Source: a virus. From it: a stretch of 44,080 nt of DNA. The translations under genes and the position numbers were made by a program. The DNA is taken from the IMG/VR virus record IMGVR_UViG_3300009164_000138, positions 1-44,080 of that record; one strand, written 5' to 3'. A model generated the notes under the pieces. It had not been told where the DNA came from. It did no database searches and saw nothing but the letters and a program-made list of their open reading frames with translations. Of the stretch, positions 10,901 to 22,758 are shown piece after piece (position 1 is the first letter of the stretch; each line of letters starts with the position of its first letter).

Positions 10901-13900
10901 TGTTTTCCACGGTCTGCACAGCAATACTATCCACGATAGCACCTGGTCGTTCTACGATCAGTTCAGTGGCGCCTGGGTTGAGATTGATAATAGTTCCGGT
11001 ATCCCAGCCTTGATTGCTCCAATACAAGAATTCACTAACCATCTGGTTCCAATCAAGCACATAGCCATTTTCTAATGTTTTAAATATCAGGCCTTGGCTC
11101 TGTAGCAATGCACCATAACTCAATAAGAAATCTGCCACCAAAGTCTGATTTGTAAACACATAGCCATAAGGAATCTGTACCACATTGTTTGTGTAGGTAA
11201 CCGGAACTCGTACCGAAGTACCACCTGCAGAAATGGTGGCTAGGTTACCATTCACTTGACTCTGTAGGATATTAAAGTATGGTTGGCTCGTGTTGTAACC
11301 ATATACAGCCCAGCCGGTGCTGGTGCTTTGTACAATCACGCTGGAGTATGTGAGTTGTGCAAACGGTACATTCTTATAGAACAACAAATTATAACTGTTA
11401 TCAGGCAACAATAGGCTAGAATTTAAACTATTAGGGCTGGATTTTTCTGTGTATATGCCCAATAGATTCTTTCCTGAGAAAGACGCCATCCTGTAGCATA
11501 ATCTCACATCAAGATTCTTGAGATCTGCTGTGAGTGCTGTGGTAGAGTTGATACCGCTTTGGCGATTGAAATCCACGATCCAGTTGATGTAACTGGCTTT
11601 GCTTGTGCCATTGCCATATACTTCTATGCCGTTGGCATCCAATCTGTAACGACCATTGTACAAATATTGGTTGTAATCAGTTTCAAATTTGTACAAGTCT
11701 CGGTCAGCAAACAATGAGAAGAATTCAGCAGGACGAGTCAACGCCAACAGTCTCATGATCGCAAACGGATATGAGCTAGATGTGCGCCATGCATTTTCCA
11801 CAGGGCCGTCATCGCCGGCTACCCAACTACGGCGGAAATTGGTGCTGTTGAAATTTCCTACCATGACTTGCATAGGACTCAATAACGCACCTTCACTACC
11901 AGCAGGTATCACATCTAACAGTCCTGAACGAACATAGTTGGGTCGTACATAGGGAGCCACAGGATCTCTTACCAATCCCTCGGCAAGATCACTCCATAAC
12001 ACCAAGTTACCCGATGTGTAAGGAGCAGGACCATATTGATTTTCCCACCAGATTGGTTGTTCACTGAAGCCTAACATTTCCCAAGGTCTAGTATTAGGAT
12101 AGATTGTATCGTAGAAATAATTGTAAAGACCGCGCCAGGCACCGATTGTTAATGGTTCATTGGCAGTGAGTTTGTTCGACGCTGTTGAATAATTCCAAGT
12201 GAATTGATTGTTTGGCAAATACTCTTGTGTCTTGTAATCCAGTTTGTTCCATCCTACCCAGGTCAAGAAATCTTGATTCAATATATCTTGGATTTCTGTT
12301 ATAGTGTAGTCTGTGGTGCGGAACTCGCCGGGAATCACTTCGTCTGCTGTGAGTGGAATAGGATTGCCATCCAGTTTTAGGTTGTTGTAAATCCTGATTT
12401 CGTATTCCAACAACAATTCATCTCGGAAGTCTCCAAATGCCCTGGTGATACTACCGTCATGCCCTCGAATTACCAATGTAGGATTAACATAAGTTTCATC
12501 TAAGAAAATTTCCGGCACATAAGCAGGATACAATCCCAACTTGGTAGGAGTATTTGGTACATAACTGCCATAGGTTGTATCATATTCTTGTATGGCAACA
12601 ACATCACCCACAGCCAATGGTGATAGAATCGTGATAACTGGCGCATCGGTGCTGACCACATACCCAATATTTCTAGTCAATAATCTATCATTCACATACA
12701 CCAATAGACCTTGATAGTTGGCCGATGTATAATTGTAAACCTGTGTGAGATCAAACACCTGTCCGGTGATAGGAGTCACTGTGGTCTGTAGTTGTGTATA
12801 CACCGTGCCGGTAGGCAACATGTCACTCCAATAGAATGGATTAGAACTTGTACGACCTGTGTTAAGATCAGAAAATACTGCATCAAGTATTTCAGGAATT
12901 GTGAGATTTACATAATCCCCAGTAACTGCTTGATTCAAGAACTGTGCTTTGAATTTTTCATATAGTCTTGAATTGTATTCTAATGATGCAAATATATCAT
13001 ACTCTGGTTTACGCAGGAAATAACCTGCTAATGTCATCGGTGAGCTTTGTTGCAGAATGATCAGACCATAAGGAACAATGTTGCCCAGGTCTCTTGAATT
13101 ATTGGCACCGTTGATCTTACCAGTTAGATTTACAAGATTTTGTGCAATGCTGTCATAATGAGTGCGGATAGTTCCTAGCGTAAAACTAGAACTATTGCTA
13201 TTCAACGGATTGTTTTCCAAGTTGATAGGTACTTGATAGAATCCTACAGTACTGACCTGATCGCTGAGTGCCAATACTTCAATCACATCACCAGGCACTA
13301 TGATTGCATTTGGGCCAAATGTGATTGTGGTTGTGTTGCTAGTGGTAATATATGAGTAAGTACCAGGATCTTGAAAAACGCTGCCTACAAACACCTTGAC
13401 ACTGGGCACAACTCCAGTAGGAACCACAACTGCTACATCCAACACCAATGGGGTATTCACTGCATAAGTGAAGCTGAATTGTTGATAGATCTGACTCTTG
13501 ACTTCAGCTGTTTGCCAGCCAATTTCTTTCTGGTAAACAGTTCTATCGGCGTATTGCTTTACATATCCAATGCTGACATTTTCAGTTGTGCTGATATTGT
13601 CTTTGACATAGATAAATGTATCTGAATACAGGTTGTTGTCAAATACAATATCTCCCACATTGTTTAAACTTAGATATCTCAATGGGAATCCCAACACCGT
13701 GTCGGCTATGCCACTGGTGCCAAGAGCATAACTGAATAATGCGTTACCACCAACAATATCTCCAAGATTATTTTTGGTCGTTGAGAATGAAGAGCTAGGG
13801 TACACAGCAAGATTGCCCAAGCTGTATCCGTTTTGATCATATACATCAAACATAGGAGTTTGATTTATAGTGGTCTTTTGCTGTGCCTGAGTCCAGGCCA

Positions 13901-16031
13901 CTCCGTCATATCTAAAAGTGGTACCTTGCAATGTAACTCCACTCAAGCACACCACACATTGATCCACTAATGCCAGTGCATCATCAGCAGGCACTAGATC
14001 AATAACAGGTTCGGCAACCAATGTGCTGTCAGGCAATGGACCGGTAGCCGGGTTGATAAAGTTGACCACATATATTTTGTTGCGTACTTGTTCGTCAAGA
14101 TCTTTTGCAAAAATTACTCTGGTGCCTTGTTGGAAAATATATCCATCCACTGCGTATCCGATCTGGCCATTGATGTTTGACAATGCATCAGTTTCTCTTA
14201 GATCAATGATATTCACAGGCTGCTTGGCTTGTGTGCCCATGTTGTACAATCTAGTGCCGCCGCGGAATTCAATGATTGGTCGTTTGGCTCGTTGTGCATT
14301 GTCCAACACAGCCGTGGTATTATTGTAAGCAGCACTTGCTGTGATCACATCAATATGGAACCAACGATTTGATCGCGCCCATGCATTGAGATCAGGACTG
14401 TCCAATGCCATGGTGATGTAATCTAATTGTAAAGGTTGATTCAAACTGCCATCAAAGTTTCCTACATCAAATGGCAAAGAGTCAAATGGTATAGTGGAAC
14501 TCTCAGTATAAGGTTCGGGTGTGACATAATTGCCGACTGGTAATAGTTGTATCGCAGTTCCCACGCCGGCCACATAATAAGTTTGATTCTGATAACTGGT
14601 AGGGATCACACTACCACGGAATGTGATCTGCATGTTGTTGGTAAATGCCACACCATTGGGAGAGATATAAGTTTTCTTGCCCAGTATGTCTGTATCTATA
14701 TTGATAGTCTGTGCCTGTGTAGGATCAACTATTCTGATCTGTCCAAAGATTTCTGGGTTGGTTCCGTCCTGATACCACAATAGATCTTTCACTGCGGTCA
14801 ACAGAGGAATCTGTTGGAAATAACCTTCGGCATTGCGATACCATTGTGTGGTGCTCCATTCGGTACCAAACAACACAGTAAACTTGGTAAACTCTGCACA
14901 AGGTGTTACAGATGACAGTTTGAGGATTGGCTCGCCACCGGTGGTGTATTGATATTGTATCAACCATACGCTGTACCTAGTGTTGACATCTAATATAGGA
15001 GTGGTCTGGTCAAATGTGAGATAATCGTAACTGCCCGGCAATCCATTATTGCTAGGGATCTGAGCCAATGGATCAAATTGTGTGGTGATCAACCAGCCGC
15101 CAGATTCTGGATCGGCGATAGTATTGGTAAAAACTATAGTACGATTCTGCAGATTAGTGATGCCATCAATTCCATTGGGATATTGTTCTAAGAATGCACT
15201 CAAGAACACATTGTTGACTTGGTCAAATTTCAATGTAGTGGTCAACAAATCTACTTGCCCGGCAGTGGGCAAACTGGGTATAAGGTCTAGATCATAATAA
15301 AATTGCTGTGCATTTTTGTATGGAACATCAAAGGTTATTTTACCTGAGTCTTCACCGTTGTTAGTAACACCTAACACAGTTCTTGAACTGATGTTAGGGG
15401 CGTAAGGTAATACACCATTCACACCTGGCTCTGCTTGTATCCAGAATTGATTAGGTGCTTGGTTGACCACAAACTCGTAGTTGCCGCCGCGAACCAAAGT
15501 GATTGTGGGATTTTCTCCGGCCACGCCCGAAAACTCATAATAGTTGTCTGCTCTGGTTACATCAAATGTATCAGTGGTTGGAACAACTGTGGCGCTGACA
15601 TCCACAGCTAATGGACCTGCGGGCAACCAGTAGTATTGACTATAGTTAGAAAACTTGTCGAAACTTATAAAAGGATCCCAGCTGTAATATTCACTGGTGT
15701 ACAGTCTTGCAGCATCGTTGGTGAATCCACCTTGGCGTGCAATAGCATCTGTGATACCCGGATATGTGACGGCATCTGAGATCTCATTGGTGTCGGGCAC
15801 CAGGCTAATCACTCCTGGCTCAAGTTGATAATTGGCTCTAGAGGCAGTGGGTTCAACCACATAGTAGTCGTTAGGGTTCACACCCGGCCCTACATGGCGT
15901 CCTACAAATCCTTGTGTTTTCTTAAATTGAGGTTCTTGGACCAATTGATCCAGCGTGGCCGCTAGGAACTGCTTGTTGGTAGTAGTTTGGAAAATTGGTG
16001 GTAGAAAATCTACGGTTCTGGTTCTAGCCAT
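1977..16031 (-). CDS. Giant multidomain baseplate/tail structural protein (4684 aa)
   Basis: One uninterrupted frame of 4684 residues, about a third of the window. The start at 16031 overlaps the gp6 stop by one base (TAATG). It lies where T4 has gp7/gp8, and an N-terminal motif like [20 protein letters not shown] (about residues 115-135) resembles, from memory, large structural proteins of T4-like cyanophages. Seven FG-GAP-like repeats have FG phenylalanines at 2221, 2276, 2334, 2598, 2723, 2921 and 3009, suggesting one interrupted beta-propeller. Three W-x4-Y ... V-x-[YW] modules (tryptophans 1811, 2796, 3836) resemble small carbohydrate-binding domains. Repeated beta-modules with a DGTT-x-x-F start and NG ... 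DYT core occur at about 2350-2470. The last about 70 residues form a related module (DGTTKTF, FATAP). [10 protein letters not shown] occurs near 513 and 4369. Likely a large peripheral baseplate or fibre-like virion protein; the exact role is unknown. Confidence 0.75.
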   Translation of the reverse strand: MARTRTVDFLPPIFQTTTNKQFLAATLDQLVQEPQFKKTQGFVGRHVGPGVNPNDYYVVEPTASRANYQLEPGVISLVPDTNEISDAVTYPGITDAIARQGGFTNDAARLYTSEYYSWDPFISFDKFSNYSQYYWLPAGPLAVDVSATVVPTTDTFDVTRADNYYEFSGVAGENPTITLVRGGNYEFVVNQAPNQFWIQAEPGVNGVLPYAPNISSRTVLGVTNNGEDSGKITFDVPYKNAQQFYYDLDLIPSLPTAGQVDLLTTTLKFDQVNNVFLSAFLEQYPNGIDGITNLQNRTIVFTNTIADPESGGWLITTQFDPLAQIPSNNGLPGSYDYLTFDQTTPILDVNTRYSVWLIQYQYTTGGEPILKLSSVTPCAEFTKFTVLFGTEWSTTQWYRNAEGYFQQIPLLTAVKDLLWYQDGTNPEIFGQIRIVDPTQAQTINIDTDILGKKTYISPNGVAFTNNMQITFRGSVIPTSYQNQTYYVAGVGTAIQLLPVGNYVTPEPYTESSTIPFDSLPFDVGNFDGSLNQPLQLDYITMALDSPDLNAWARSNRWFHIDVITASAAYNNTTAVLDNAQRAKRPIIEFRGGTRLYNMGTQAKQPVNIIDLRETDALSNINGQIGYAVDGYIFQQGTRVIFAKDLDEQVRNKIYVVNFINPATGPLPDSTLVAEPVIDLVPADDALALVDQCVVCLSGVTLQGTTFRYDGVAWTQAQQKTTINQTPMFDVYDQNGYSLGNLAVYPSSSFSTTKNNLGDIVGGNALFSYALGTSGIADTVLGFPLRYLSLNNVGDIVFDNNLYSDTFIYVKDNISTTENVSIGYVKQYADRTVYQKEIGWQTAEVKSQIYQQFSFTYAVNTPLVLDVAVVVPTGVVPSVKVFVGSVFQDPGTYSYITTSNTTTITFGPNAIIVPGDVIEVLALSDQVSTVGFYQVPINLENNPLNSNSSSFTLGTIRTHYDSIAQNLVNLTGKINGANNSRDLGNIVPYGLIILQQSSPMTLAGYFLRKPEYDIFASLEYNSRLYEKFKAQFLNQAVTGDYVNLTIPEILDAVFSDLNTGRTSSNPFYWSDMLPTGTVYTQLQTTVTPITGQVFDLTQVYNYTSANYQGLLVYVNDRLLTRNIGYVVSTDAPVITILSPLAVGDVVAIQEYDTTYGSYVPNTPTKLGLYPAYVPEIFLDETYVNPTLVIRGHDGSITRAFGDFRDELLLEYEIRIYNNLKLDGNPIPLTADEVIPGEFRTTDYTITEIQDILNQDFLTWVGWNKLDYKTQEYLPNNQFTWNYSTASNKLTANEPLTIGAWRGLYNYFYDTIYPNTRPWEMLGFSEQPIWWENQYGPAPYTSGNLVLWSDLAEGLVRDPVAPYVRPNYVRSGLLDVIPAGSEGALLSPMQVMVGNFNSTNFRRSWVAGDDGPVENAWRTSSSYPFAIMRLLALTRPAEFFSLFADRDLYKFETDYNQYLYNGRYRLDANGIEVYGNGTSKASYINWIVDFNRQSGINSTTALTADLKNLDVRLCYRMASFSGKNLLGIYTEKSSPNSLNSSLLLPDNSYNLLFYKNVPFAQLTYSSVIVQSTSTGWAVYGYNTSQPYFNILQSQVNGNLATISAGGTSVRVPVTYTNNVVQIPYGYVFTNQTLVADFLLSYGALLQSQGLIFKTLENGYVLDWNQMVSEFLYWSNQGWDTGTIINLNPGATELIVERPGAIVDSIAVQTVENMVLNADRTPFNARDLVIERLDNTFTIRSLTPETINFLNIKFTNYENMIVLDNTSIFADLLYDPVTGARQSRVRLVGWTTTEWNGQLDAQGFILNQDNIKPWDPLKKYARGEIVKWKNTYYSATDIVQPSAEFDINNWTISDYTLVQQGLLPNLANKSDQLANTYSIYTANLELNQDLFAYALIGWKPRQYMVNLNLDSTSQVSLYQQFLGSKGTLRAAEIFSFADLGRGVTQYDIYENWAVLRGTYGANANRSFYELQLNEALLTSNPGTIQVVIPGESSLADQTVLLSNLWKSSYKITSPNILTATTIPVTDTALPSAGYVNFDDVDVTIFDITNTAALNAAIDLIGVGTVIWVAKINNHDWGIYRTSQLPGYLSSVTTNLDGTSVFTFTQSHGITAGTLFIVRFFSDEVNGVYEVLNVPNPNQLVAVFSFVNANQITASGAGVGFVLQTQRVSQASDVITLPYANSLIPGNKVWVDNNGLGLWEVLEKQDVFVSSAEIKTTAPESDSQFGHSVAQSKNNLYVIVGSPGYDSDVGAVYTFIRTSINPFVENSILQLGNAVDTVGFGHAISIGNETWQAAGAPASYNNRGYVSVIYRTPGTASFINSAILTVPDPRDLQYSAEFGYSVAVSRDERWMYIGAPGINRVFAYGLVEVQSQSVKYTTDGTTTIFNYSDSIVIDFQEPEQITVVLNNQLLTYGVDYTQTSTSIVFSTAPVSDLVLQIIRRTTASYVGDGTTRTFSLNEKLYSAINIYSFKVIVNGVLQRPNIDYTFNADNSSVGRDLIFVTAPVITAAITVTTNSYYTFVDTIEFTTTFTASISGSVMTVSAVPVGAPSLTEGMILSGTGVAKGTRITALLTGTGGTGTYQVTPGQIIAANITARLPDNARFGESVACTIDGRQVMIGTPNDYRDGTENAGTVYVYDRSVQNFVITDTAQTSYTVDGNLLVTPTSVILNNAFLTNTDGNITGTFSVSGPTVTVTSTLAVGDILQIQANTFNLLQIIGANVPNSGSNFGAAVDICRYSCSLYTGAPQDSSVLDSAGSVQRNVNQSRVYGTITSTNVSTLLVPGQTLRINDQEVAVSTPDYWSNASTYAKDDIVEYAQILYIAIRTVPAGTALANTTYWQLSSWPAVLAQDINASGIANVIATVGASGTSNYSLLTISVKNLLASEEGNRLTVLPGLIGTVFQSLGFNTFVYTQTITSPAPVINAGFGTAVNIDTSALTLTVGAPSGNLYRPNTFDAGTTYFDSRTTTFNGPLYQSGVVYTYDYLRSIGDSVSNPGKFVFGQQIYDKRVRELDQFGTAVSYTNGVLIVGSPGSDVDDSTLSELNYGRVAVFRNANQSPAWAVIHEQLPVVDIALINSVYSYSAMTGAKTAFFDFFDPLQGKILGAAAENINYIGAIDPAAYNVGAVNNYGRIWAATHVGEIWWDTSTVRFIDPNQDNVTYAARRWGQVFPGSVVSIYQWVSSSVAPANYTGPGIPRDVVSYNVITGLNPDNIFATTYYFWVQGVTTINTSSGKTLSTTGIARYIEDPRSSGIPYVAFLSPSATGIYNAVNDISAQDTILSIEFDRELTDANVHVQYSLIPQDRADGFLPDNLYLKLQDSLCGVNSTGAKVPDPGLSIANRYGVQFRPRQSMFADRFLALKNYFTRVNSVLLQYPITEIRSFPLLYSREPEPPAGSGAWNKRVLNLEELGYQDFATVPVGYLYLVVNDASQNGLWTIYSVTSTKTFATLDLVRVQNYDTRRYWSHVDWYLPGYNRSKQIIATVAVYSDLSKLSVYQAPVGSSVRVTSNAQGKWEIYLRAATSTWKRVAVQDGTIELSAVLWDYELGRFGFDVEVFDAQYFDQEPVIETRKIIQAINQELLVDELLIERNRALILMFNFVLSEFEAPDWLSKTSLIDVDHTIRELLPYQTYRKDNQDFVIDYIKEVKPYHVQIRELNLIYNGLDDYQGTLTDFDVPAYYDTNVIPNQFVSPILTPYTVSTAVGTGTASDASDAAPDSAIWQTEPWNFWYDNYKLGVVGVTVADAGSGYTIAPTAVVTGDCTVPAVLTVNINSAGRITGVDVISTGSGYTTTAIITLDGGNGTGGQLVALMANALVDDTAYNLVRSFDVTMKYDRYQYVSTILDWQPNVNYDNGTQVRYDNRVWEANSSDSTGVETATFDPAYWLLVNAATLSGVDRTMGLYVPTVNEPGLDLSLLIDGVSYPGVQVSAPTFNQNTGWDVGNWDINPWDNIAYGPEGLPTYDPGILDAIYESRFLDIYLGLRPTDINVVGGEFVGPYESHAPEELVPGSEFDTMDFRVYTRPGSDWDLNGHGFAWKIVKWVYNSTEAYTQSFAGIVPNPVQIRVTNQTQRRDLTADIAYSVDWVGNFVSIIPSISAPPAANGDTLVLSVFGIGGGNQLYKNSFNGGDVGNFLNIPVADAEIFDMAIFVNGALINNYVYVAGANNSTDILFSDTYIYSDEINVTAIGSTDGSLPYTWSTPQTQTYVSYGQLDYMLDNSMSGTNIANLIVEVNGIRARPPEGALYIADGSSGYALPNRGGYSLGLVSDNDVNVWINNEKLTLGSDYIVEPFTGSDTRYVDIFTTPVIGSEVLISVTTKSDYVIVDDGSSIDNYTLVFRTSGGFYPQYGDIVSVTSWNDTAQQSIETLLWQGPVTEGAVITEPFDSLPFDVGTVTGDSGSFDYTLGIQVIVNDFQLGRTVLDPTRMWVTKNGDRIFYGDDYLVVGQELVLHGSAIGVTDVVVAQLFTDSVVPEAMEFRIFQDMRGVQATYRMTPATTTTLAQPLRKDQDIIYVNDAGALTQPNLDANIWGIITVNGERIMYRVIDLGTNTVSSLMRGTAGTAVADHAVDSIVYNLGQGNLAPAIYQDQIVYTNTLADGTTKTFTADNIDLGELTFSFAEQAILVYVAGLRVTTGYTLNSVAPATVTFATAPTAGYEVSIRVRQGFGWYQPANGNPSDGQALQVTQTDAARFFRGQN

Positions 16032-19000
16032 TAGATAACTCCGCTGCCTGGTGCAGTTCTGATATTGGTTGAGGTCAAAGCAGTGATCACTTCTACAGAA
16101 CTCACTCCGGCTGCATTGACAAAGATTTCATTGGGTGCTGATCGGATTTCATATAAGTCACCAAAGTATTTCAATGGGTCCAATGGTACTAGTACCACCG
16201 AACTTACTATACCACCCATGTTACGATGTATATAGGCTGCTAGTTCAGAGAAGTAAAAGGTATCGCCAAAATCCCATTTATCAATGGTGAAGTATTCATT
16301 GAGGTTCGCTACCACTAGAGTTTTGATCTCACTTTCGCTGGCAGTTGAGTTGGCGGCACGGATCACTTTGATTGTGGCTCGCAGTTCTTGTGGTGCTTTG
16401 GGTCCAAACAATGGTTTGAATGTTACAGAATTCACTACCACATTGTCAGAGATCATCTTGTAATCATTGAGACCTTGATAGGCAGTACTGAGTTCATTGA
16501 TAGTAGGCACCGCAGGTTCAGGCACCGTACCTGTATTATCTCTAATCCAGTTTTGATATGCTGTGTAATAACTCTGTGTGACCACATACAAATCAATAAT
16601 GTTAGTGGTTCCTGGATCTATGCGATCTGTTAAAGGAGCGTTGTGCCGGTATTGGAAATATATGCTAGGACGGCCTACTCTTGCTAACCAGTCACCGGTG
16701 ACATCTACTAGAGTTCTAACATTCGTACCACTGAGCACCAGTTCGTAGAATGCACCGATCTGACCCGTGAGTGGTCCTGTGTAAATCTCTTGGCTGTAAG
16801 CATAGAAGATCTGCCCAAGGATATATTCAGTCTTGACCAATTCAATATCATTCAGAGTGGCATAGTTGCTGTTTACTCGAGCTGGCTCGACCAAGAGATA
16901 GCGTTGCAGATTATCAAAATCCACAGTCTTTTCAAAGAACACATATTTAGAAGTTGAGTTTACATCCGGGGCCACGATCTCATTGAAGAAGTCTGGATCA
17001 TCAGCAATACCATCACTATCACTGTCTTGATAGCTAACGATCACTTGATAATCATCCACAAAACCATCTGATTGCACAGGTTGACCAATGATCTTGAGAT
17101 AGATATCGCCGGGCAATGGACTATTTGAATCTGGAAGACTGTTGGTTCTCAGAACATTTATATAATCGCTGATGGTTTTGCCAGTTCTTGGATCGTAGAT
17201 TCGATTGCCAGTCTCAAAGAAAAATCTAGTCTGTAGTACTGAGCCAAAATTGTAAACCAATGCGCGGCTGGTCACTGTGTATTTCACACCATCTGTAACA
17301 GCTTCTATCAGCCATGATGCATCTTGATTGGTACCTGTGGTGCTTTGTGCGTTGGCAAGGCTGAAATCTGCATTCACAGCAAGATTGTTTGATGTGATCA
17401 GATACCAGGATTGTGTGAGATTGTCGTATCCTAATCCAAAATTCCTATACAGTAATACTTGATCAGCAATGGCTGATTCCAAACTACTAGGAATATCTGT
17501 TATCAACAAAGGAATCACTTGTACAGGAATAGCACCTGTGGGAATGAAATTATTTAGGACCACTGGACCTTGGCCGCTGAGCCTGCCACTGGTGAAATTG
17601 CCTTGTCCTTGGTTTGTTCCATCCAAATAGATACTGACTGGACTTGCCCAAAGACTCAATCGTTCCGACGCCTGTGTGGGTATTCCCAGTCGGAGTCGAT
17701 TGTTCATGTCAAAATAGTATCCAGCAGGAGCAGCAAACTTTACCAAGCTACCTACTTGTATGTATTGGGTATTGCTGCTGGAATAAGTGCTTATGGCCGC
17801 AGGAAATCCCAATGCATTTACGAAGTAGCCTGATGTCTCATTGGCCAGTGTGGTGCTTTGATGCCAAGTGAGATCATTGACCAATAGGTTAGGCCTAGGA
17901 AAATTAGCGTAATAGAATTGTGTAAATGCATTGGTGACCAACAATGGCTGTATCTGATTGGTGATCACACTGGCTATTTCGTTTCTTGTAAGCCAGGTAA
18001 ACAAAAATGTAGGCAGTTGATTTTCTTCCCAGATAGCACCGTCACTGGCAAAACTATTTGTGCTACTGTACTTTCCGGTGTTATCCACTAAGTCGAGATA
18101 TCGACTGGTGCCAATGCTGGCACGATTTAACGCCTTGCTCTTGATAATGCTGTTATATAAGGTGAATGGAAAGTTATTGTAGTCTTCTCCATTGACCATG
18201 CGATTTTGTGTGTAATATCTTGCCGGGGCTCGTTGCTTGATCTCATCTAGTGTTTCTCTAGCTTGAGCATTGCTTATAGGAGTGGTGATTCCGCAAGTGA
18301 ATGTGATGGTCTGTAACTGACCTGACCGACTCACATAACTGATGGGCAATACCACGCTTTGCATCTCTTCAGGATTGATGATATATTGTAATCCGTTTGA
18401 TGCACGAACATACGCACGGAATAGTCCTACCGGGATGGCCGAGAACACACCATCACCAAATGTCAAAGTGATCTGGTCATTGGCTCTGCTGGTTACAGAG
18501 AAAAGTTTCCTTTGATCCGGAGCCAACTGCTCTACCGCCGCAGCATACACTGATTCAACATATTGCCATTGGCTGGCCACTGTACCTGTGTTATCTAATT
18601 GAAACAACCAACGATCTTGATTGTTGATACCTTCAATGTTGATGTTTACAGTACGGTTAGGGATTCGTTCAGCTAGGTTGAAGTCTTGATTCTGCAATAC
18701 ACCTTGCTTGAAGTAGAAGAAGTATCCTGTGTTGGCAGCAGCAAATCCCAATTGATCATTTCGGAACAATAGATTAAAAATTCCATTGGGTTGCGGAGCA
18801 GGTTCGTAGATATAATCACGACCCACAGAAGTAGAATTCACTGCTTCAAATGGCATGTTCACACCATCTACTGTAGCAGTATAGGGCAACACAGGCAAGA
18901 AGCCCGGAACCAAGTTAATACTGTATTCAGAGGTGTCCACACCCACGATTGTTTGTCGATTGCCCGGTCGACCTACTCTTTGTGTATCAACCAATGCTGC

Positions 19001-19483
19001 ATTGACAATGGCTGTGAATTGCTCGGCCCAGTTAAAGTTTGTTGGATCATTCCAATTCACTGTGATGTTGGCAAGATCTATACCGTTGAAATCTGTGACA
19101 TTTTCTGTAGTCTGCACGGAAAATACTTTGAGATATCCTTGTGCTTCTGTATTGCGTTTTGGTGTGTAACCAACTAGATTAGCTAATCGAACCACACTAT
19201 CGCGTCGTTCCGCAGTGTCAATGTAATTTTCACGGGTGTTCAAGTCATTGCGGAAAGCCATAGCCTGGCCCATGAACGCAATCACATCTAACATGGCAAT
19301 AAACTCAGACGATTCAATGTAATCGTTGAATGATTCAGGGTAGTATTGTCGTAGATAGTCTACGAAGCTCTTGCGTAATGCTTCAAAGTCGTAGCTCTGA
19401 AAGTCTGCTTCTCTATAGGTCTGATAGATGCGCTTCCAATCTTCAACTCCGAATACAACTGTTTGTCTAGTAGTGCGTGCCAT
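16031..19483 (-). CDS. 6: Baseplate wedge protein gp6-like
   Basis: A protein of 1150 residues. The N-terminal 130 residues carry the gp6 hallmark: [20 protein letters not shown], an [19 protein letters not shown] segment, and TRENY followed by [15 protein letters not shown]4 gp6 (about 660 aa) forms the heterotrimeric baseplate wedge core with gp7 and binds gp25 and gp53. All of these except a classical gp7 are seen here. The protein is far longer than T4 gp6, so it carries extra beta-rich insertions. The C-terminus keeps a wedge-like region ([23 protein letters not shown]). The start at 19483 has no clear Shine-Dalgarno. A GGTAAATA box lies 18 nt upstream, and the stop overlaps the start of the giant gene. 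Confidence 0.85.
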   Translation of the reverse strand: MARTTRQTVVFGVEDWKRIYQTYREADFQSYDFEALRKSFVDYLRQYYPESFNDYIESSEFIAMLDVIAFMGQAMAFRNDLNTRENYIDTAERRDSVVRLANLVGYTPKRNTEAQGYLKVFSVQTTENVTDFNGIDLANITVNWNDPTNFNWAEQFTAIVNAALVDTQRVGRPGNRQTIVGVDTSEYSINLVPGFLPVLPYTATVDGVNMPFEAVNSTSVGRDYIYEPAPQPNGIFNLLFRNDQLGFAAANTGYFFYFKQGVLQNQDFNLAERIPNRTVNINIEGINNQDRWLFQLDNTGTVASQWQYVESVYAAAVEQLAPDQRKLFSVTSRANDQITLTFGDGVFSAIPVGLFRAYVRASNGLQYIINPEEMQSVVLPISYVSRSGQLQTITFTCGITTPISNAQARETLDEIKQRAPARYYTQNRMVNGEDYNNFPFTLYNSIIKSKALNRASIGTSRYLDLVDNTGKYSSTNSFASDGAIWEENQLPTFLFTWLTRNEIASVITNQIQPLLVTNAFTQFYYANFPRPNLLVNDLTWHQSTTLANETSGYFVNALGFPAAISTYSSSNTQYIQVGSLVKFAAPAGYYFDMNNRLRLGIPTQASERLSLWASPVSIYLDGTNQGQGNFTSGRLSGQGPVVLNNFIPTGAIPVQVIPLLITDIPSSLESAIADQVLLYRNFGLGYDNLTQSWYLITSNNLAVNADFSLANAQSTTGTNQDASWLIEAVTDGVKYTVTSRALVYNFGSVLQTRFFFETGNRIYDPRTGKTISDYINVLRTNSLPDSNSPLPGDIYLKIIGQPVQSDGFVDDYQVIVSYQDSDSDGIADDPDFFNEIVAPDVNSTSKYVFFEKTVDFDNLQRYLLVEPARVNSNYATLNDIELVKTEYILGQIFYAYSQEIYTGPLTGQIGAFYELVLSGTNVRTLVDVTGDWLARVGRPSIYFQYRHNAPLTDRIDPGTTNIIDLYVVTQSYYTAYQNWIRDNTGTVPEPAVPTINELSTAYQGLNDYKMISDNVVVNSVTFKPLFGPKAPQELRATIKVIRAANSTASESEIKTLVVANLNEYFTIDKWDFGDTFYFSELAAYIHRNMGGIVSSVVLVPLDPLKYFGDLYEIRSAPNEIFVNAAGVSSVEVITALTSTNIRTAPGSGVI

Positions 19484-19501
19484 GATAATATGTTATTGTT
19501 T

Positions 19502-19509
19502 TATTTACC
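19502..19509 (-). promoter_or_regulatory. Candidate late box GGTAAATA upstream of gp6
   Basis: GGTAAATA in the 46-nt gap between the gp25 stop and gp6 start, 18 nt before the gp6 ATG. It is part of the 10-mer GGTAAATAAA shared with 28033-28042 (17 nt before its ATG). The similar box-to-start spacing in both cases supports a promoter role. Confidence 0.4.
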
Positions 19510-19529
19510 GAAAAAATAAACGGCTGCTT

Positions 19530-19904
19530 TTATACAAAAGTGGCTCTTCGTTGTTGCTGATTAAAAAATACACTCAGCAATTGGGCATCGGTATTAGGAA
19601 CAAACTGAACTTCCAGTTCGATCAATACACCATTTTCCTGCGGATATACATTGACATCAGTGAGGTATACTCTAGGGTCGCCCCCGGCCACTCGCTGTAT
19701 TTCTCTCTGGATAGCAGCCATAGTGGCCTGATCTTGGCTTTCAAATAACAAATCCCACAAAGTAGTACCGTAAGCAGGGCGGCCGGGCAACTGTCCTTGT
19801 GTGATATTAAACGCATTAAGTAGATCGCGTTTGATCAATTCACCATCAACCAAGGTGAATTTTTTAAATTGATTTTGTGTGTTGAATCCGATGAATGTAG
19901 GCAT
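19530..19904 (-). CDS. 25: Baseplate wedge protein gp25-like
   Basis: This is a 124-residue protein of the gp25/GpW lysozyme-like-fold wedge family, close to T4 gp25 (132 aa). Features seen are LIKRDLLNAFNITQGQLPGRPAYGTTLWDLLFE, with the G-x-P/YGT-x-LWDLLFE core typical of gp25-type proteins, given here in two parts: LIKRDLLNAFNIT (about 24-36) and PAYGTTLWDLLFE (about 43-55). A QREI-Q-R motif and a C-terminal beta hairpin ending in RATFV follow. In T4 it bridges wedges to the sheath and nucleates contraction. It is separated from gp6 by 46 nt and starts a few bases after a box that contains the stop of the preceding gene. Confidence 0.9.
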   Translation of the reverse strand: MPTFIGFNTQNQFKKFTLVDGELIKRDLLNAFNITQGQLPGRPAYGTTLWDLLFESQDQATMAAIQREIQRVAGGDPRVYLTDVNVYPQENGVLIELEVQFVPNTDAQLLSVFFNQQQRRATFV

Positions 19905-19909
19905 ACGGA

Positions 19910-19917
19910 TATTTATC
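19910..19917 (-). promoter_or_regulatory. Late-box-like GATAAATA overlapping a stop codon
   Basis: GATAAATA on the minus strand, immediately upstream of gp25. The TAA stop of the preceding gene (19915-19913) is bases 3-5 of the box, the same register as at 1204-1211 and 43613-43620. CGGAT and ATCCG arms flank it (19908-19919) and could form a hairpin. It is too close to the gp25 ATG (6 nt) to give a normal leader for gp25. Confidence 0.3.
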
Positions 19918-21232
19918 CGGTGCCTTGGGGTGCGAAATCTGGAACAGTGATTTTAGGATTACCAATCAGTGCTGTCACTGCTTGATTGAGATTGGTTCGA
20001 TTTATTGTATTGTTGAATCCTTTTGCAGCCACAATACCTGCTTCCAATGGGTTACCGCCACCACCTAAGAAAGAATTTGCACCTGAAAATACACTGGCAA
20101 ATTGTGCAGATGACGCAAAACTAGTCATCGCGCTGGTTAACCCAGATGAAGAAAGCAGTGAACTAGCCAACGCTGATCCACCACCTCCGGATAACAAACT
20201 GCTTACCAATGCGCCCGAACCTGGTGCAAAGTAATTGGCAGCCAATGTGCCCAACGACCCAGCGTTGATCGATCCGCCAGACAGTAATGACCCAGCTAAT
20301 GCGGACCCTGAGCCGCCGGTTAACAATCCGGTTAATGCAGATCCAGCACCACCAGACAACAAACTGCCAGCACCACCGGATAACAAACTACCGGCACCAC
20401 CAGACAACAATCCACTTATATTGCCACCTATGCCCGAAGCTATTGCACTAGAAATACCTGATACTCCGGTTGCACTTGATAACCAAGCGGTAGCAGTACC
20501 TGATCCAAACTTTGTGGCTACATTTAATAATGGGCCTAGCTGTGCAGATGATTCTAATCCTGTAATGGTGCCAAGCTGTTTGAGTTGATCAAAATTCACA
20601 TTCATCAATCCCTGCTGGACCTGTGTTTGTAACCTGCTGCTGTCTAGCAATGAGTTTATGTTAGTGACTCCTAACTTACCAGTCCAACTAGTAGGACTAC
20701 TTAGAATTTCTGTGAATTTTGCAGGATTGAGATTGATCTGATCTGCTAATCCCGGTTTGATCAATCCTGACAACTGCAACTGATCAGCATTGAGCCCAAA
20801 CTGCCCAAGTCCTTTCACATTGGTTATAGCATTCGCTGCTTGATTCACCGACGCTGCTGTTTGTGCCACTAGTCCTTGAATTTGTGTTGATGCGATGGTG
20901 CCAATACTCCGAGCACTGATTTTTGTATTGACAAAATCACTCACAGTGATAGCATTTGGAATCACTGCTCCTATCTTGGTAGGAAGATTGATAATGTCAC
21001 CTATCTGTTGTGTAAGTGCTGTGGCTTGCGGGCCTAGTTGAGCTAACGCCGATGATAACCCACCAGTAGCTTGAGTAACTGCATTCACTAGGCCGCCCAC
21101 AGGAATACCAGTCAACCCACCTGTGCTGACTTGTTGAGTGAAAACAGCTTTGGCTTGTTCAGCAGTAGCGCCCGCAGGACCTTGTACCTCATATGTGGCA
21201 CCATCTGGTCCTGTGAAGGTAAAGTTGCTCAT
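19913..21232 (-). CDS. Gly/Ser/Leu-rich virion-region protein (439 aa)
   Basis: I choose the ATG at 21232, giving MSNFTFTGPDGATYEV, because it overlaps the gp5-like stop as ATGA; an earlier in-frame start would run back into that gene. The first 40 residues (GPDGATYEVQGPAGATAEQA...F) look like a small domain found at the N-terminus of various phage virion proteins; I recall it only generally. The middle has helical Ala/Asn-rich segments. Residues about 270-350 are a low-complexity Gly/Ser run that includes three exact-length LLSGGAGS repeats. No catalytic motif is seen. Its place between gp5 and gp25 suggests a baseplate or hub accessory, possibly an extended or disordered virion protein. Confidence 0.65.
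   Translation of the reverse strand: MSNFTFTGPDGATYEVQGPAGATAEQAKAVFTQQVSTGGLTGIPVGGLVNAVTQATGGLSSALAQLGPQATALTQQIGDIINLPTKIGAVIPNAITVSDFVNTKISARSIGTIASTQIQGLVAQTAASVNQAANAITNVKGLGQFGLNADQLQLSGLIKPGLADQINLNPAKFTEILSSPTSWTGKLGVTNINSLLDSSRLQTQVQQGLMNVNFDQLKQLGTITGLESSAQLGPLLNVATKFGSGTATAWLSSATGVSGISSAIASGIGGNISGLLSGGAGSLLSGGAGSLLSGGAGSALTGLLTGGSGSALAGSLLSGGSINAGSLGTLAANYFAPGSGALVSSLLSGGGGSALASSLLSSSGLTSAMTSFASSAQFASVFSGANSFLGGGGNPLEAGIVAAKGFNNTINRTNLNQAVTALIGNPKITVPDFAPQGTG
20343..20414 (-). repeat. Three tandem 24-nt repeats encoding LLSGGAGS
   Basis: Units 20343-20366, 20367-20390 and 20391-20414 differ at a few mostly third-codon positions and keep the frame. They lie in the Gly/Ser-rich region of the 439-residue gene. 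The synonymous differences indicate selection on the peptide rather than a very recent duplication. Confidence 0.85.
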
Positions 21233-22743
21233 GATTTTCTTATGATGCTCCAATTGGTAGGAACTGGCTCTGCGGCTGGCGGCGGAGTAGGATTACCTTC
21301 AGTAAGACTTACACTTGTTGCCACACCTTTGTTATGAAAAGGATAAGGTTCATGTGTAGGGGCACGAGTCACGATACTTTCTAATCCATTGGGTTTTACT
21401 TGCCACCCAGTTGAATTGTTAAATGTAGTATCATCCAATGTGGTCTTGGGATATAGTCTAGGGGTGGTAACTGTTGCTGCACCACTGCCATTGAGATCGA
21501 TCCTGTCTGATTTGAACTTCAAACTCGAGCCACCATTCCAGGATCCGCCACTTTGGCTTTGTAATGCCAGGGTGCCATCACTGAGAACCCCTATGGTTGT
21601 TTGACTGTAGATGGTCATATCGCCTTCACTGGCCATCTGTAAAGTTGTCACGGCACCAATATTGGTAGCAGCATTGGATTTCATATTGATATTGCCGCCG
21701 GAATACATATTGATGTCTTTGTCGGCATGCAAATTGATAGTGCCTTGTGTTCTCACATTTACTGAGTTGGTAGAATAGATGTCTACAGTACCTTCTTGCC
21801 CTAGTTCAATCCAAGTCTGCCCATTGGCGTGAACGATGTAGAAGAAGTTTTCACTGTCATTCATCATGATCTGATGGCCTTTGGCAGTTCTCAATCGGAA
21901 CAATGCATTGTTGTTTTCTAGATCGCCATCATCCATCACAAGAGTATGCCCGCCTTTTCTTCCGACCACGGTGACATCCTGTGGTCTTATCGCGCCGGAA
22001 CTGAGTTGTTTTCTGATGGTATTTGGATCTAATCCACCTTGATAGATAGGCTGGCCCGGAGTAGAGATTCCATACACGGTGCTGGGGCTCTCTCTTTGTG
22101 CGTTGGAGATAATAGGACCGCGTTCAGGATCATTTATAAGTCCTTGCTGAAAAAATATCGCAGCTTGGTAGCTATGCACTGGTTTTTGTTGATCAAAAAA
22201 TTTAGGATTCTGATCTAGTTCTTTATTGCCTGTGTTGATTTCGGTGACTGGTAACTGTGGGGCGTTGGTAAAATATTCGGCCTGAGTTTTATTCTGTGTG
22301 ACATATTCACTTTGTTTGGCTGCGCCGATGGCTGGCAACATGTGATTTAATCCATCATCAATCACACTACCGATGTAGTATCCTTGATCAGGATCTCCTT
22401 CCACAAAGAAACACATGACCGATGAGCCCATATCCGGCGGCGTGAACCACATGCCATAGCTTTGTTGATTTCCTGGATACCCACCCACACCTGCATTGGT
22501 ACTGGTTTTTTCAGTGACTCCATAGAATGGAGGTAGATATCTTACCCAGCGCCAGGTTTCCGGATTTGTGCTAGGTTGTCCGGTGGCAAACTGTTCGATA
22601 AAAACCTGCAGGCGGCCTGAACGAGTGGCATCTATATTGTTCACAATGCGGCCAATGAACGGCCCCATCTCCGCAGGGGTACCTCCACGGTCGAATTTAA
22701 AATTCTGTGTTCTGCCCGATGCCCGATTGATATTTTCTGCCAT
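21229..22743 (-). CDS. 5: Baseplate hub spike, gp5-like, without lysozyme domain
   Basis: 504 residues. The N-terminal OB-fold region (about residues 27-130) contains FIGRIVNNIDATRSGRLQVFI, then YLPPFYG and MWFTPPDMGSSVMCFFVEGD, the layout of gp5/VgrG N-terminal domains. The C-terminal part (about 300-440) has short repeating segments such as HADKDINMYSGGNINMKSN and GAVTTLQMASEGDMTIYSQT, typical of the triple-stranded beta-helix spike. T4 gp5 has a lysozyme domain between these parts. Here residues 130-290 show no lysozyme-like catalytic pattern and are too short for it. It would pierce the host outer membrane during contraction. AAGGAAC precedes the start by about 10 nt. Confidence 0.85.
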   Translation of the reverse strand: MAENINRASGRTQNFKFDRGGTPAEMGPFIGRIVNNIDATRSGRLQVFIEQFATGQPSTNPETWRWVRYLPPFYGVTEKTSTNAGVGGYPGNQQSYGMWFTPPDMGSSVMCFFVEGDPDQGYYIGSVIDDGLNHMLPAIGAAKQSEYVTQNKTQAEYFTNAPQLPVTEINTGNKELDQNPKFFDQQKPVHSYQAAIFFQQGLINDPERGPIISNAQRESPSTVYGISTPGQPIYQGGLDPNTIRKQLSSGAIRPQDVTVVGRKGGHTLVMDDGDLENNNALFRLRTAKGHQIMMNDSENFFYIVHANGQTWIELGQEGTVDIYSTNSVNVRTQGTINLHADKDINMYSGGNINMKSNAATNIGAVTTLQMASEGDMTIYSQTTIGVLSDGTLALQSQSGGSWNGGSSLKFKSDRIDLNGSGAATVTTPRLYPKTTLDDTTFNNSTGWQVKPNGLESIVTRAPTHEPYPFHNKGVATSVSLTEGNPTPPPAAEPVPTNWSIIRKS

Positions 22744-22758
22744 TGCGAATTTGTTCCT

